NCBI RefSeq assembly: GCF_008709575.1
Contig: NZ_VYIK01000040.1
Coordinates: 1 to 38,201, forward strand
From: Mycobacterium sp.
GTDB lineage: Bacteria; Actinomycetota; Actinomycetes; Mycobacteriales; Mycobacteriaceae
DNA: 38,201 nucleotides
Direction of reading: 5' to 3'
Shown: piece after piece, positions 8,869 to 17,178 of the stretch
Layout of the letters: each line of letters begins with the position of its first letter
Numbering within the stretch: the first letter of the stretch is position 1
Position numbers and translations under genes: made by a program
Notes under the pieces: generated by a model
Told to the model about the DNA's origin: nothing
What the model saw: only the letters and a program-made list of their open reading frames with translations
The model's database searches: none

Positions 8869-9809
8869 GACTGGGCGACGGTCGGTTCGGTCAGCTGCAG
8901 AAACACCTCGTCGAGCGAGGGTTTGCGCAGTGAGATGTCGACGAGTTCGATCCCCAGCGCATCGACATGCCGAAACACCTCACCCAGCGTGGCCACCCCG
9001 TGCGGGGCCAACACCGACACCGAGTTCGTGTCGGCGTCGACGTCGATCCCGTCGAAGCGCGCCAGCGCCGCCGCGACCTTCGGCAGATCGGCCGGGTTGG
9101 CCGGGGTCACCTGGCAGTAGCTGCTGCCCACCCGCCGTTTGAGGTCCTCGGCGGTGCCGCTGGCGATCACCCGCCCGTGGTCGATGACCACGATCGAGTC
9201 GCTCAGCACGTCGGCTTCCTCCAGATACTGCGTGGTCAGCAGCACGGCGACGTCCTGGCGAGCCAGCGAGCTCACCAGGGCCCACACGTCGCGGCGGCTG
9301 CGCGGGTCCAACCCGGTGGTGGGCTCGTCGAGGAACAGCACCTTCGACGGCACCACCAGCGCGCCGGCCAGGTCGACACGGCGCCGCATACCCCCCGAAT
9401 AGGTGCTGACCTGCCGGTCAGCGGCCTCACCCAGATCGAACTGGTCGATCAACTCTTCGGCGCGCGCCTTGGCCTGGCGCCGGCGCAGGCCGCGCAGCCT
9501 GCCGAACAACACCAGGTTCTCCCGGCCGGTGAGCAGGGGGTCGATCGCGGTGAACTGCCCGGCCATCGAGATGCTGGCACGCACCTGGGCGGGCTGCTCG
9601 ACGACGTCGTAGCCGGCCACGATCGCGGTGCCCGAGTCCGGGTGGATCAGCGTCGACAGGATGTTGATCGTGGTCGTCTTGCCGGCGCCGTTGTGGCCGA
9701 GTAGTCCGCACACCGTGCCGGCCGGAACCGAAAAGCTCACCCCGCGCAGCGCAGCGGTTCGCCGGAACGTCTTGGTCAGGCCATTAACCTCGATCGCAGG
9801 TCGGCTCAC
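8865..9809 (-). CDS. drrA: DrrA-like ABC transporter ATP-binding protein
   Basis: A 314-residue ABC ATPase. Walker A is GHNGAGKTT at about residues 38-46, the signature is YSGGMRR at about 137-143, and Walker B with the catalytic glutamate is VLFLDEP at about 157-163, followed by the D-loop GLDPRS. A C-terminal extension of about 90 residues follows, as is usual in the DrrA group. It energises the DrrB/DrrC permease pair encoded just downstream with ATGA overlaps. It is transcribed away from the Rv2952-like methyltransferase at 9913; the roughly 100 bp between the two contains a strong inverted repeat. Confidence 0.94.
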   Translation of the reverse strand: MSRPAIEVNGLTKTFRRTAALRGVSFSVPAGTVCGLLGHNGAGKTTTINILSTLIHPDSGTAIVAGYDVVEQPAQVRASISMAGQFTAIDPLLTGRENLVLFGRLRGLRRRQAKARAEELIDQFDLGEAADRQVSTYSGGMRRRVDLAGALVVPSKVLFLDEPTTGLDPRSRRDVWALVSSLARQDVAVLLTTQYLEEADVLSDSIVVIDHGRVIASGTAEDLKRRVGSSYCQVTPANPADLPKVAAALARFDGIDVDADTNSVSVLAPHGVATLGEVFRHVDALGIELVDISLRKPSLDEVFLQLTEPTVAQS

Positions 9810-9860
9810 CGTAGGGAGTATTTCATGGTCGATGCTGCGCGGGGGAGGGATCGACTATAG

Positions 9861-9880
9861 CCGGGTTGTCGATAACCCGG
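9861..9880. promoter_or_regulatory. Inverted repeat in the drrA/methyltransferase divergent promoter
   Basis: A perfect inverted repeat, CCGGGTT at 9861-9867 and AACCCGG at 9874-9880 with a 6-base spacer, lies about 50 bp from drrA and 33 bp from the divergent methyltransferase ATG. The dyad symmetry and place suit an operator for a dimeric repressor, although a hairpin in the RNA is also possible. No regulator gene is adjacent, so the binding protein is unknown. Confidence 0.4.
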
Positions 9881-9912
9881 TGCTGCGACCCGTGGAGTTC
9901 TAGCATCGCGCT

Positions 9913-10767
9913 ATGCCGCGCGTCACTCCCCAGCGCCGCGACGTGGCCGCGCGACTGGCCGCCGCGAACGGTGCTGTCGGCCGCGCCGTCAAGAAGCCAG
10001 ATCCGGGACCTCAACAAGCGCCTCTACCCCTACCTGACCCGCCATGTCGGCGACGACGTGCTCTTTTTGAACTGGCCTATCAAGAGGACCCGCCGATGGC
10101 CTTACCGCTGCAGGCCGCGGACGAACCCAACCGCTACCCGATCCAGCTCTATCACCGCACCGCGACCCAGGCCGGTGCACTTGCCGGGAAGCGAGTGCTC
10201 GAGGTCGGCTGCGGGCATGGCGGCGGCGCCTCGTATCTGGTGCGCGCGTTGGGTCCGGCGTCTTATGTCGGATTGGATTTGAACCAGGCCGGCATCGAGT
10301 TCTGCCGTCGGCGCCATCGGTTGCCGGGTCTGGAATTCGTGCCGGGCGACGCCGAGAACCTCCCGTTTCCCCCGCAGTCGTTCGATGCGGTGATCAATAT
10401 CGAGTCCTCGCACTGCTACCACCATTTTGACCGATTCCTCGGTGAGGTTGCGCGGGTGCTGCGTCCGGGCGGGGCGTTCCTGTACGCCGATGTGCGACAT
10501 CGGCTCGAGTGCCCTCAGTGGGAGGCGGCGCTGGCCGGGGCGCCGGGGCTGCGGATTGTGGCCGAGCGGGAGATCAACACCGAGGTTTTGCGGGGCATCG
10601 AACTGAATTCGGCGCGGTGGACGGCGGTGATGGACAGCCTGGCGCCGGGTTTTTTGCGGCAGGTGTTCCGCCAGGGGGCGCCAATAAAGGGGTCGGCGAT
10701 CTACCGGAGGCTGGCGAGCGGGGAAACGTCGTACCGCATGTATGCCCTGGCCGCCACGGGTGGCTGA
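9913..10767 (+). CDS. Rv2952-like SAM-dependent lipid O-methyltransferase, with an out-of-frame segment near the N-terminus
   Basis: A class I SAM methyltransferase related to M. tuberculosis Rv2952 (phthiotriol/phenolphthiotriol dimycocerosate methyltransferase) and to the intact paralogue at 23452-24258. From residue 57 on it is normal: [26 protein letters not shown], the SAM loop [15 protein letters not shown] and the C-terminal YRMYAL. The conserved segment before EDPP, however, lies in another frame: [13 protein letters not shown] and GDDVLFLNW are read from about 10003 to 10075, and the frame changes at 10074-10076, where TGG followed by CC suggests one missing G. The ATG frame at 9913 stays open across this stretch only by replacing it with a Pro/Arg-rich sequence. 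If the 9913 start is right, two compensating shifts are needed; a GTG at 9971 is the alternative start. Confidence 0.72.
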   Translation: MPRVTPQRRDVAARLAAANGAVGRAVKKPDPGPQQAPLPLPDPPCRRRRALFELAYQEDPPMALPLQAADEPNRYPIQLYHRTATQAGALAGKRVLEVGCGHGGGASYLVRALGPASYVGLDLNQAGIEFCRRRHRLPGLEFVPGDAENLPFPPQSFDAVINIESSHCYHHFDRFLGEVARVLRPGGAFLYADVRHRLECPQWEAALAGAPGLRIVAEREINTEVLRGIELNSARWTAVMDSLAPGFLRQVFRQGAPIKGSAIYRRLASGETSYRMYALAATGG

Positions 10768-10785
10768 GCCCGCGGCCCGACCCGG

Positions 10786-12054
10786 TTAGCCGACACGCCG
10801 GCGGCGGGCGAAATCTTCCACCAGATCCGCCGCGGTCGCGACGCTGTCGGCGGGGCGGGTCATCCGGGTGGCGATCTCGCGGGCCCGGGCGGCGTACTGC
10901 GGGGCCAGAATGGTGCGCAGGTCGGCGACCAGGGACTTCTGCGTGGTGGTCGAAAAACGCCGCGCGGTGCCCACCTTCAACCGTTTGACGGCAGCTCCCC
11001 ACACCACTTGGACGTCGGCCATCCACAGGATCAGCGTGGGAACCCCGGCGCGCAGGCTCGCGGCCGTGGTGCCTGCGCCGCCGTGGTGCACCACCGCGCG
11101 GCAGACCGGAAAGATCGCCGCGTAGTTCATCGCGGGCACCACCTTGACGTGCTCGCCGTGCGCGCCGGCGCTGAAGTCGGTCGCGGCGGCGCACACCAGC
11201 GCCCGCTCGCCCAACTGCGCGCAGGCGGCGCTGATCATGGCGATGGTGGCGGTTGGTGACGCGACCGGGATGCTGCCGAACCCGAAGCAGATCGGCGGGG
11301 TTCCCGCGGCGATCCAGGACGCGACTTCCTCGTCGGCATCGGTCGGCGATTCCATCGTCAGGGTGCCGACGAACGGCCGTTGGCCGTTCCACCTCGCCCA
11401 TTCGGCGGCCAGCCCGGGGAAGCACACCGGGTCGTAGGCCTGGATCTCCAGTGCTCCGCGCTGGGCGATGCGCCGCGGCGCGGGGCCGGTGGCCTTCGGC
11501 AGGCCCAGCTCACGGCGTTGGGCGTGATCGACTTTTCTCACCCCCAGCCACACCAGCCACTCGTAGGCTCGCATCGCGAAGCGGATCACCGGCGGCGGCA
11601 GCACCGGGACGACGCGGCCGTTGACCCGGATCGGGAACCACAGCAGCATGGCCAACGGCAGGTCGTGATACTCCGCGACGGTGGCGGCGAGTTCTTGATA
11701 GCTCACCCCGCTGACCAGCACGTCGGCCCCATCGGCCAGCGCGGCCAGCGTCGTGCTCATCTGTGCCCAGCTCCGGGTGCCCGGTTTTCGCGCTTCGCCC
11801 AGCAACCGGATCACGTCGCGGACCCGCCAGAAGTTGCGGAAGAAATACGTCCAGAAGTTGCGGGTGGATTCCAGCCACGCCCCGATGTCCGGACCGTACG
11901 GCACCGCCGTCAACCCGGCCGACTCGGCAAAGCCGACCAGATCCGGCGGGACGGCCACGCGCACGTCGTGGCCTCTGCGCAGCAGCTCACGCCCGAGCGC
12001 GACGCCGGGCTCGACATCGCCGCGAGTTCCATAGAACGCCAGGACAAATTTCAT
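10786..12054 (-). CDS. GT1/UGT-like glycosyltransferase (mycobacterial Gtf type), copy C
   Basis: The third Gtf-type glycosyltransferase, 422 residues. It starts with FVLAFYGTRGDVEPGVALGR and has the donor-binding loop VVHHGGAGTTAASLRAGVP near residue 325. It resembles copies A and B along its whole length, so all three probably arose by duplication and transfer sugars to related acceptors or successive positions. It lies 18 bp from the convergent Rv2952-like methyltransferase and 88 bp downstream of the broken sulfotransferase on the same strand. Sugar donor and linkage cannot be read from the sequence. Confidence 0.9.
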   Translation of the reverse strand: MKFVLAFYGTRGDVEPGVALGRELLRRGHDVRVAVPPDLVGFAESAGLTAVPYGPDIGAWLESTRNFWTYFFRNFWRVRDVIRLLGEARKPGTRSWAQMSTTLAALADGADVLVSGVSYQELAATVAEYHDLPLAMLLWFPIRVNGRVVPVLPPPVIRFAMRAYEWLVWLGVRKVDHAQRRELGLPKATGPAPRRIAQRGALEIQAYDPVCFPGLAAEWARWNGQRPFVGTLTMESPTDADEEVASWIAAGTPPICFGFGSIPVASPTATIAMISAACAQLGERALVCAAATDFSAGAHGEHVKVVPAMNYAAIFPVCRAVVHHGGAGTTAASLRAGVPTLILWMADVQVVWGAAVKRLKVGTARRFSTTTQKSLVADLRTILAPQYAARAREIATRMTRPADSVATAADLVEDFARRRRVG

Positions 12055-12142
12055 CGCGTGATGGTGGCCTTTCCCGTCCGGTGCGCGGTCTGCAGAAATC
12101 GCCAGCCCCGGCTCAGCCGCCCCGCAGCATACACCGGCGTCG

Positions 12143-13158
12143 TCAGGCCCACGTGCCCTTACGCCGGTGTGCCAGTGCCAGCGCCGCGAGGGCCAGCTTG
12201 ACGACGGACGGCCGCAAAAGCCGGTCCAGCCTGCGGTAGCGGTGGGCGTCCTGCAACGCCGTGCGGAAAGCCTGTTCGCTCGCGCGGTACGCCTCGAACA
12301 CGCGATCCAGCGCGGACGCGTCCCAGGGCTCGTCGCGCGCGGCCGCGCTCAGCGCGTGATAGACCACCGACACCCAGTCCGTGCCGAAGGGCTCGGTCAC
12401 CGGGCCGCAGTAGCGATGATGCCGAAGTTCCGGGGCGAGAAACTCGTCGATGGCCTTCTCATCCCGGGGATTGAGAGCTCATCCCGGGGATTGAGAGCGA
12501 TCCCGAGTGACACGGAAATCCGCGTCACCTCCCGCCGCCAGTCCTCGAGGAGGTTGGCGTAGGCGACGAACACGCGCGGCACGCCGCGGGTGTCCCGCTC
12601 GGCCAGCAGCGTGTATTTCAGCCACCAGGCACTGGCGAGCTCCGGTGAGACGTGCACGTAATACTGACGGCTGGTGCGCTCGGTGAACGAGGCGATGACT
12701 TCCTGCGGGTGGCGTACCGCAACCACGGCCGCGGTGTCGAAGCCGGCCCTCCGCGCGGCCTGAAACCACAGGCCAGCCATCGCGGTGATCTTCGGTTCCT
12801 TGATGACCACCAGCGGCGCAGCCGGCAACCCGGTGAGAAACGCGGTGATGTCGGCGAGGCAGGCGGCGGTGGTTTCGGCGTCGGGTGAACCGTTCTCGGA
12901 CAAGCCCGGCGCCAGATCGTAGGCCGAGCTGCCGTGCCGGTGCAGGATGGCCTGGTTGAGGTGCACGGCCGTGCGCGGCTCCCAGCAGCCGCGCGGATTG
13001 CCCGCGGTGGCGCCCAACAACCCGGCCGGCAGCCGGCCACCGCACAGCGACAGAACCCGGGTGAGCGCCGACGTTCCGGACCGGCCCAGCCCCAGCACGA
13101 ACAGCGCGACCGGACGGCCCGCAGTCCCGGCCTGTTCGGCGGCGGCGGTCACGGGCAC
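12143..13158 (-). pseudogene. PAPS-dependent sulfotransferase disrupted by a 20-bp tandem duplication
   Basis: The coding frame from the GTG at 13158 carries the sulfotransferase 5-prime phosphosulfate loop LGLGRSGTSALTRVL near residue 20 and the 3-prime phosphate-binding segment VAVRHPQEVIASF near residue 150. It then meets a perfect 20-bp tandem repeat at 12459-12498, is thrown out of frame and stops at 12397. The C-terminus continues in another frame to 12143 (residues DEPWDASALDRVFEAYRAS and RKGTWA). Removing one repeat unit leaves 996 bp, an intact frame of 331 residues, and joins NPRDE to KAIDEFLAPELRHHRYC smoothly. The intact enzyme would sulfate a hydroxyl, perhaps on the glycolipid made by the neighbours. 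As it stands the protein lacks its last ~110 residues and is probably inactive. GTG at 13152 is an alternative start. Confidence 0.8.
12459..12498. repeat. Perfect 20-bp tandem duplication inside the sulfotransferase gene
   Basis: The unit TCATCCCGGGGATTGAGAGC occurs at 12459-12478 and again, without a mismatch, at 12479-12498. Because 20 is not a multiple of three, the second copy shifts the sulfotransferase frame. Copies that match perfectly suggest a recent slippage or misassembly event. Confidence 0.95.
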
Positions 13159-13326
13159 TGCGCACTCATCGGGGCGAAAAGCGCATCCAGATGCATCGTC
13201 ACAGCCCGATTCACATCCTGTTCTGGATCCTGCTCTGGCCGCCAAGACTAAACCATGACCGCGCGACACGGTGTACGCTCCTGACGGCGTCACGGCCAAT
13301 CGATCCGTGCCGTCGGAGGCTGAGAA
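13159..13326. promoter_or_regulatory. Divergent promoter region between sulfotransferase and acyltransferase
   Basis: This 168-bp gap must drive the minus-strand sulfotransferase and the plus-strand acyltransferase. An imperfect dyad, CACGG at 13291-13295 and CCGTG at 13305-13309 with outer ACGG/CCGT matches, sits just before the ribosome binding site of the acyltransferase. It might be an operator or a hairpin in the leader. I could not assign promoter boxes. Confidence 0.25.
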
Positions 13327-14697
13327 GTGCCAGTCCGGACACGTCCTTCGGGTGAATCCCCCGACGCGCGGCTCGCGTTGATGGACCAGGGCTTCTTCGC
13401 AGGGCACCGCGCCGCCGGCCAGAAAGAAGTCACCCAGTGCGTCTGGGTGTACGAGCACCCCGTCGACTTCGACGGGCTGAGGCGTTTTCACCACAATCTC
13501 GGATACGGGTTGATGGGTCGGCGCATCGAGCGTTCGCCGCTGCCATTCGGCCGGCATCGGTGGGTGGTGGACCGGTGGCCACTGGACATCGATATCGCCC
13601 AGACCGCACGTCCGCGCGCCGAACTGAGCGACTGGGTTGACGAACGCTCCCAACTGCCGGTCGACGCCGAACACGGCCCGAGCTGGCATCTCGGCGTGCT
13701 GCCCCTTACCGACGGCGCGACGGCGATCACCCTGGTGGCGTCCCACTACGTGGTCGACGGCCTCGGGTTCGTGGTCGCGGTCGCGGACGCGATCCTGGGC
13801 AACATTCGGGATTTCGGCTACCCGCCTCCGGGGGCACGCACCCGGCCACGCGCCGTGCTGCAGGATGCCGGGCAAACAGCCCGGGACACACCGCAGGTCG
13901 CCCGTGCGCTCGTCGCGGCGACCAAGCTGGCTCGCGAACAGGCCCGGGGCCGGCGGCACGGTGACCGGTCGCCGGCACCGCGGCCGGCAGCTGCCGACGG
14001 TGATGACCCGGTCGTCGTGCCGGGCATCACGATCTATGTCGGCCTGCCGGACTGGGATGCCCGCGCGGCGGCTCTCGGCGGCACGAGCAGCACCCTGGTC
14101 GCCGGGCTGGCTGTCAAACTCGCCGAACGGATGGGGCGCCGCCGCGGCAGCGACGGCGCCGTCACCTTGCAGCTGCCCATCAGCGACCGCGTCGAGGGCG
14201 ACACCCGCGCGGTGGCCCTGTCCCTGGCGCGCGTGAGCATCGACCCCACGCGGGTGACGACGGACCTGCGTGAGGCCCGCGCCGCCATCAAGCAGGCCCT
14301 GACGACGTTGCGGGAAACCCCGGACACGGCGGCCCAGCTGCTGTGGCTGGCTCCGTGGACGCCCAAGCCGACGTTCAAGCGCATGGTCGACGCGGGGTTC
14401 GCCGACCCCGATCTGCCGGTGATCGTCTCCAATCTCGGCGACCTCGGCTCGCTGGTGAACCGGGCCGACGGCACCCCCGCCGAATACCTGGCGGGCCGCG
14501 GGATGCGACAAGGCCTCACGCGCGGGTGGCTGGAACGAATAGGCGGGGAAATGTATCTGTTGTCCCTGCGCATCGCCGGCAAGATTTCCATCACCGTGCG
14601 CGCGTACCAGCCGGGCGCCGAGAACACCAAGCCCGCGTTGCGTCAACTGGCCGCGCGCACGCTGGCCGAATTCGGTTTGACCGGCGAGATCGACTGA
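13327..14697 (+). CDS. Condensation-domain/PapA-like acyltransferase
   Basis: A 456-residue protein that I place in the CoA-dependent acyltransferase superfamily (condensation domains, PapA, WS/DGAT). The key feature is the active-site motif HxxxDG, seen as HYVVDG with His140 and Asp144, in the sequence ITLVASHYVVDGLGF. A second conserved feature, VSNLGDLGSL near residue 370, resembles the DFG-like region of this superfamily. In mycobacteria, Pap proteins acylate trehalose, phthiocerol or glycopeptidolipid sugars. The start is a GTG at 13327 with GGAGG upstream. It ends 11 bp before the convergent MFS gene. The substrate is unknown; acylation of a glycolipid is inferred from neighbours. Confidence 0.75.
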   Translation: MPVRTRPSGESPDARLALMDQGFFAGHRAAGQKEVTQCVWVYEHPVDFDGLRRFHHNLGYGLMGRRIERSPLPFGRHRWVVDRWPLDIDIAQTARPRAELSDWVDERSQLPVDAEHGPSWHLGVLPLTDGATAITLVASHYVVDGLGFVVAVADAILGNIRDFGYPPPGARTRPRAVLQDAGQTARDTPQVARALVAATKLAREQARGRRHGDRSPAPRPAAADGDDPVVVPGITIYVGLPDWDARAAALGGTSSTLVAGLAVKLAERMGRRRGSDGAVTLQLPISDRVEGDTRAVALSLARVSIDPTRVTTDLREARAAIKQALTTLRETPDTAAQLLWLAPWTPKPTFKRMVDAGFADPDLPVIVSNLGDLGSLVNRADGTPAEYLAGRGMRQGLTRGWLERIGGEMYLLSLRIAGKISITVRAYQPGAENTKPALRQLAARTLAEFGLTGEID

Positions 14698-14708
14698 CCG
14701 GCGTCTGG

Positions 14709-16286
14709 CTACAGTTCCGCGGCGGGGACGGCTTGCTGAGCTTTCTGCGCATGTGCCACCTGCTCCGCGGTGTAGCCGATGAGCAGCGCCACCCCGCCGA
14801 GCAGGGCGACCACCCCCGCCAGCCACAGCAGGCCGTAAGTATAGGCATGGTCCAGTGTCTGCAACTGGGCGGCGGTCATGCTCGTCACCGGCCCGGTGGT
14901 GCCGCCTCGGTGCAGGGTGCGTAACGTGACGACCCCCTGGATGACGACCAGCACCAGCGGCCCGCCCAGACTTTGCAGCACCACCGCGATCGCCGAGGCG
15001 GGCCCGATCCGGTCGACACCGACGCTGGCGATCAGCGACAGTCCCAGCGGCACGCTGACCATGCCGAGACCGAACGCGCCGACGGCGACGGGCAACACCA
15101 GGTTGGGGAAGTACGGCACGCCGGCGTGCAGGGTCGACCCGTACAGCAGCGCGCCCAGCACCAGCGCGCTGCTGCCGATGACCAGTACCCGCGGCGAGAA
15201 CCACGTCACCAGCCGCGAGGCGACACCTACTCCGACAGCCATCGTGATGGCGAACGGGATGAAGCCGAGCGCGGTGCGCAGCGGCGTGTAGCCCATGATG
15301 TTCTGCACGTAGAGCGCGACCAGCACGGTCAGGGTGAAATTGACTCCTCTCGTCAAAAACATGGCGGCATAGGTGGCCAGCCGGTTGCGGTCGTCGAACA
15401 GGCTGAACGGCACGACCGGGTTCTCGGCTGTGCGCTCCACGATGGTGAACGCCACGGAAGCGACCAGGGCCACCAGGCCGGAACCGATCGTGGCGGCCGA
15501 CAGCCAGCCCTTCTCCGGCCCGACCGACAGGCCGAAAACAACTGCGATACAGACCACCGTGCCCAGCACGGCCCCGGCGGCGTCGAGCTTCATCCGCTCC
15601 CGCTGGGTTTCGGCCAGCGCGGTGCGGGCCAGGTAGAGCACGACCAGCCCGATCGGCACGTTCACCAAAAACGCCAGCCGCCACGACACGTCGGTGACCG
15701 CCCCGCCCACCACCAGGCCCACCACCGCGCCGGCACCGCCCATCGCGCCGAACACCGCCGTCGCCGCGTTCCGCTCCGGCCCCTTCGGGAATGCGGTCGC
15801 CACCAGCGCCATGCAGGTCGGCGCGATGATCGCGGCGGCTGCGCCGTGCAACAGCCGGGCCAGCACGAGGGCACCCCCGTCCCAGGCGATCCCGCACACG
15901 GTGGAGGCGAACGTGAACAGCGCGACCCCGGCCATGAAGGTGCGCTTGCGGCCGATGGTGTCACCGAGGCGCCCACCCAGCAGGATCAGGCCACCGAAGC
16001 TCAGCACGTACGCGGTGATCACCCAGCTGCGCCCGGCATCCGAGAGGCCCAGCTCGTTCTGGATCTTGGGTAGCGCCAGGACCGCGACGGGCCCATCCAT
16101 CGACGCCATCAGCTGGACTCCGCCGATCGCGACGGCGACGCCGACGAATCGGCGTGAGAGCAGCCACGTCGGGAGGTGTCGTTTCGTGCGGCGCAGCTCG
16201 GTCGATTCGGCGGGCCGCGGGGTCGCTCGTCGCACCCGTTGTGGCGTCGAGTGTGGCGCCCGTCCTGCGTCATCCAGAGACGCCAT
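14709..16286 (-). CDS. MFS transporter, DHA2 (EmrB/QacA, 14-TM) family
   Basis: A 525-residue major facilitator with a charged N-terminal tail of about 45 residues and then about 14 hydrophobic segments. The MFS motif A-like loop is seen as GGRLGDTIGRKRTFMAG after the second segment, and motif C-like glycine-rich sequence FGAMGGAGAVVGLVVGGA in the fifth. DHA2 members are proton-coupled exporters of drugs and, in some actinobacteria, of secreted metabolites or lipids. Its promoter lies in the region shared with the divergent mmpS-mmpL operon, which suggests coordinated control. The cargo is unknown. Confidence 0.92.
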   Translation of the reverse strand: MASLDDAGRAPHSTPQRVRRATPRPAESTELRRTKRHLPTWLLSRRFVGVAVAIGGVQLMASMDGPVAVLALPKIQNELGLSDAGRSWVITAYVLSFGGLILLGGRLGDTIGRKRTFMAGVALFTFASTVCGIAWDGGALVLARLLHGAAAAIIAPTCMALVATAFPKGPERNAATAVFGAMGGAGAVVGLVVGGAVTDVSWRLAFLVNVPIGLVVLYLARTALAETQRERMKLDAAGAVLGTVVCIAVVFGLSVGPEKGWLSAATIGSGLVALVASVAFTIVERTAENPVVPFSLFDDRNRLATYAAMFLTRGVNFTLTVLVALYVQNIMGYTPLRTALGFIPFAITMAVGVGVASRLVTWFSPRVLVIGSSALVLGALLYGSTLHAGVPYFPNLVLPVAVGAFGLGMVSVPLGLSLIASVGVDRIGPASAIAVVLQSLGGPLVLVVIQGVVTLRTLHRGGTTGPVTSMTAAQLQTLDHAYTYGLLWLAGVVALLGGVALLIGYTAEQVAHAQKAQQAVPAAEL

Positions 16287-16572
16287 AGCCGGTTACCCTA
16301 CAGTAGCCATGCCAGGGGTGAGCAGGGCTTTGACGAAAAGCCCCAGGTGCCTGGCCGCCGTCGCCGGCGTAGTAGCCGGCGACCGAGTTGCGTGACAGCC
16401 GTCACGCCCGGCAAGTAGGGTCTTAGACTTGATCCACCAAACGTCCACCTAGGCGGTCTGGAGAAGCGGTGCGCATTAGTCCGTTCGGCGGCTACGGGCC
16501 GAACTGCTCCGAACATAGAGTGACGCGATCGGGCGGTGGTGTGGGTCCCGACGGGGTGGAAGGTTAGGTGCG
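16287..16572. promoter_or_regulatory. Divergent MFS/mmpS regulatory region with three stacked inverted repeats
   Basis: This 286-bp gap holds three inverted repeats in about 83 bp: GGGCTTT/AAAGCCC with a 5-base loop at 16325-16343, GTCGCCGGC/GCCGGCGAC with a 6-base loop at 16360-16383, and GCGTGAC/GTCACGC with a 4-base loop at 16390-16407. The last has the size and symmetry of a repressor operator. The mmpS ribosome binding site (GGAAGG) lies before the GTG at 16573. Mycobacterial mmpS-mmpL operons are often controlled by TetR- or MarR-type repressors, but no such gene is in the window. Confidence 0.45.
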
Positions 16573-17178
16573 GTGATCGAACCCGGTGTGCGCGACGTTG
16601 TCGAGGCCTGGTCCGATGCTCCTGTCGAGGACGACGTCAGCCACGAGTCCGGCCGCCGGCCCGCTTTCTGGCGCCGCAGCGGCCAACCGCCACCCGCGCC
16701 CGGAGCCCGAGGATCGCAGAACCGCCCCCGAAAGCGCGGGTTCGGGATTGCCCGCGTTCTCCAGCGGCTGTGGATTCCGCTGCTCATCGTGGTGGTGATC
16801 GGTGCCGGCGGTCTGACGGTGTCGCGCTTGCAGGGCGTTTTCGGTTCCGAGAAACGCCCCTCCTATGCCGACACCCAGTTGAACGACACCAAGCCGTTCG
16901 ACCCCAAGCACATGACCTACGAGGTGTTCGGACCGCCGGGAACCACGGCGGACATCAGCTACTTCGACGTCAACGCTGATCCCCAACGCATCGAGGGAGT
17001 GCGGTTGCCGTGGTCGTTGACCTTCGCGACCACCGAGGCGACGGCCGTGGGAAATATCGTCGCGCAGGGTGACGGCGACAGCATCGGCTGCCGGATTGTG
17101 GTGGACGGCGAGGTCAAAGCCGAGCGGATCACGCACGAAGTCAGTGCGTTCACCTTCTGCGTATTGAAGGCCTCATGA
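16573..17178 (+). CDS. mmpS: MmpS-family membrane protein
   Basis: A 201-residue accessory protein of an MmpL transporter. A cytoplasmic N-terminus of about 65 residues, acidic then Arg/Pro-rich, precedes one membrane segment at about residues 66-85 ([18 protein letters not shown]). The periplasmic domain follows with the family-typical stretch [19 protein letters not shown] and ends in a cysteine-containing strand. Typical MmpS4/MmpS5 proteins are about 140-150 residues, so the N-terminus is long. The GTG at 16573 is supported by GGAAGG upstream, though a GTG at 16588 is also possible. Its stop overlaps the mmpL ATG by 4 bp (ATGA at 17175-17178), so the pair is translationally coupled. Confidence 0.9.
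   Translation: MIEPGVRDVVEAWSDAPVEDDVSHESGRRPAFWRRSGQPPPAPGARGSQNRPRKRGFGIARVLQRLWIPLLIVVVIGAGGLTVSRLQGVFGSEKRPSYADTQLNDTKPFDPKHMTYEVFGPPGTTADISYFDVNADPQRIEGVRLPWSLTFATTEATAVGNIVAQGDGDSIGCRIVVDGEVKAERITHEVSAFTFCVLKAS

Noticed and set aside
12397..15897. A 1166-codon open frame on the minus strand
   Set aside because: Only its last ~250 codons are the sulfotransferase. The rest runs across the promoter region, antisense to the acyltransferase and out of phase with the MFS gene, and is Arg/Gly-rich shadow sequence.
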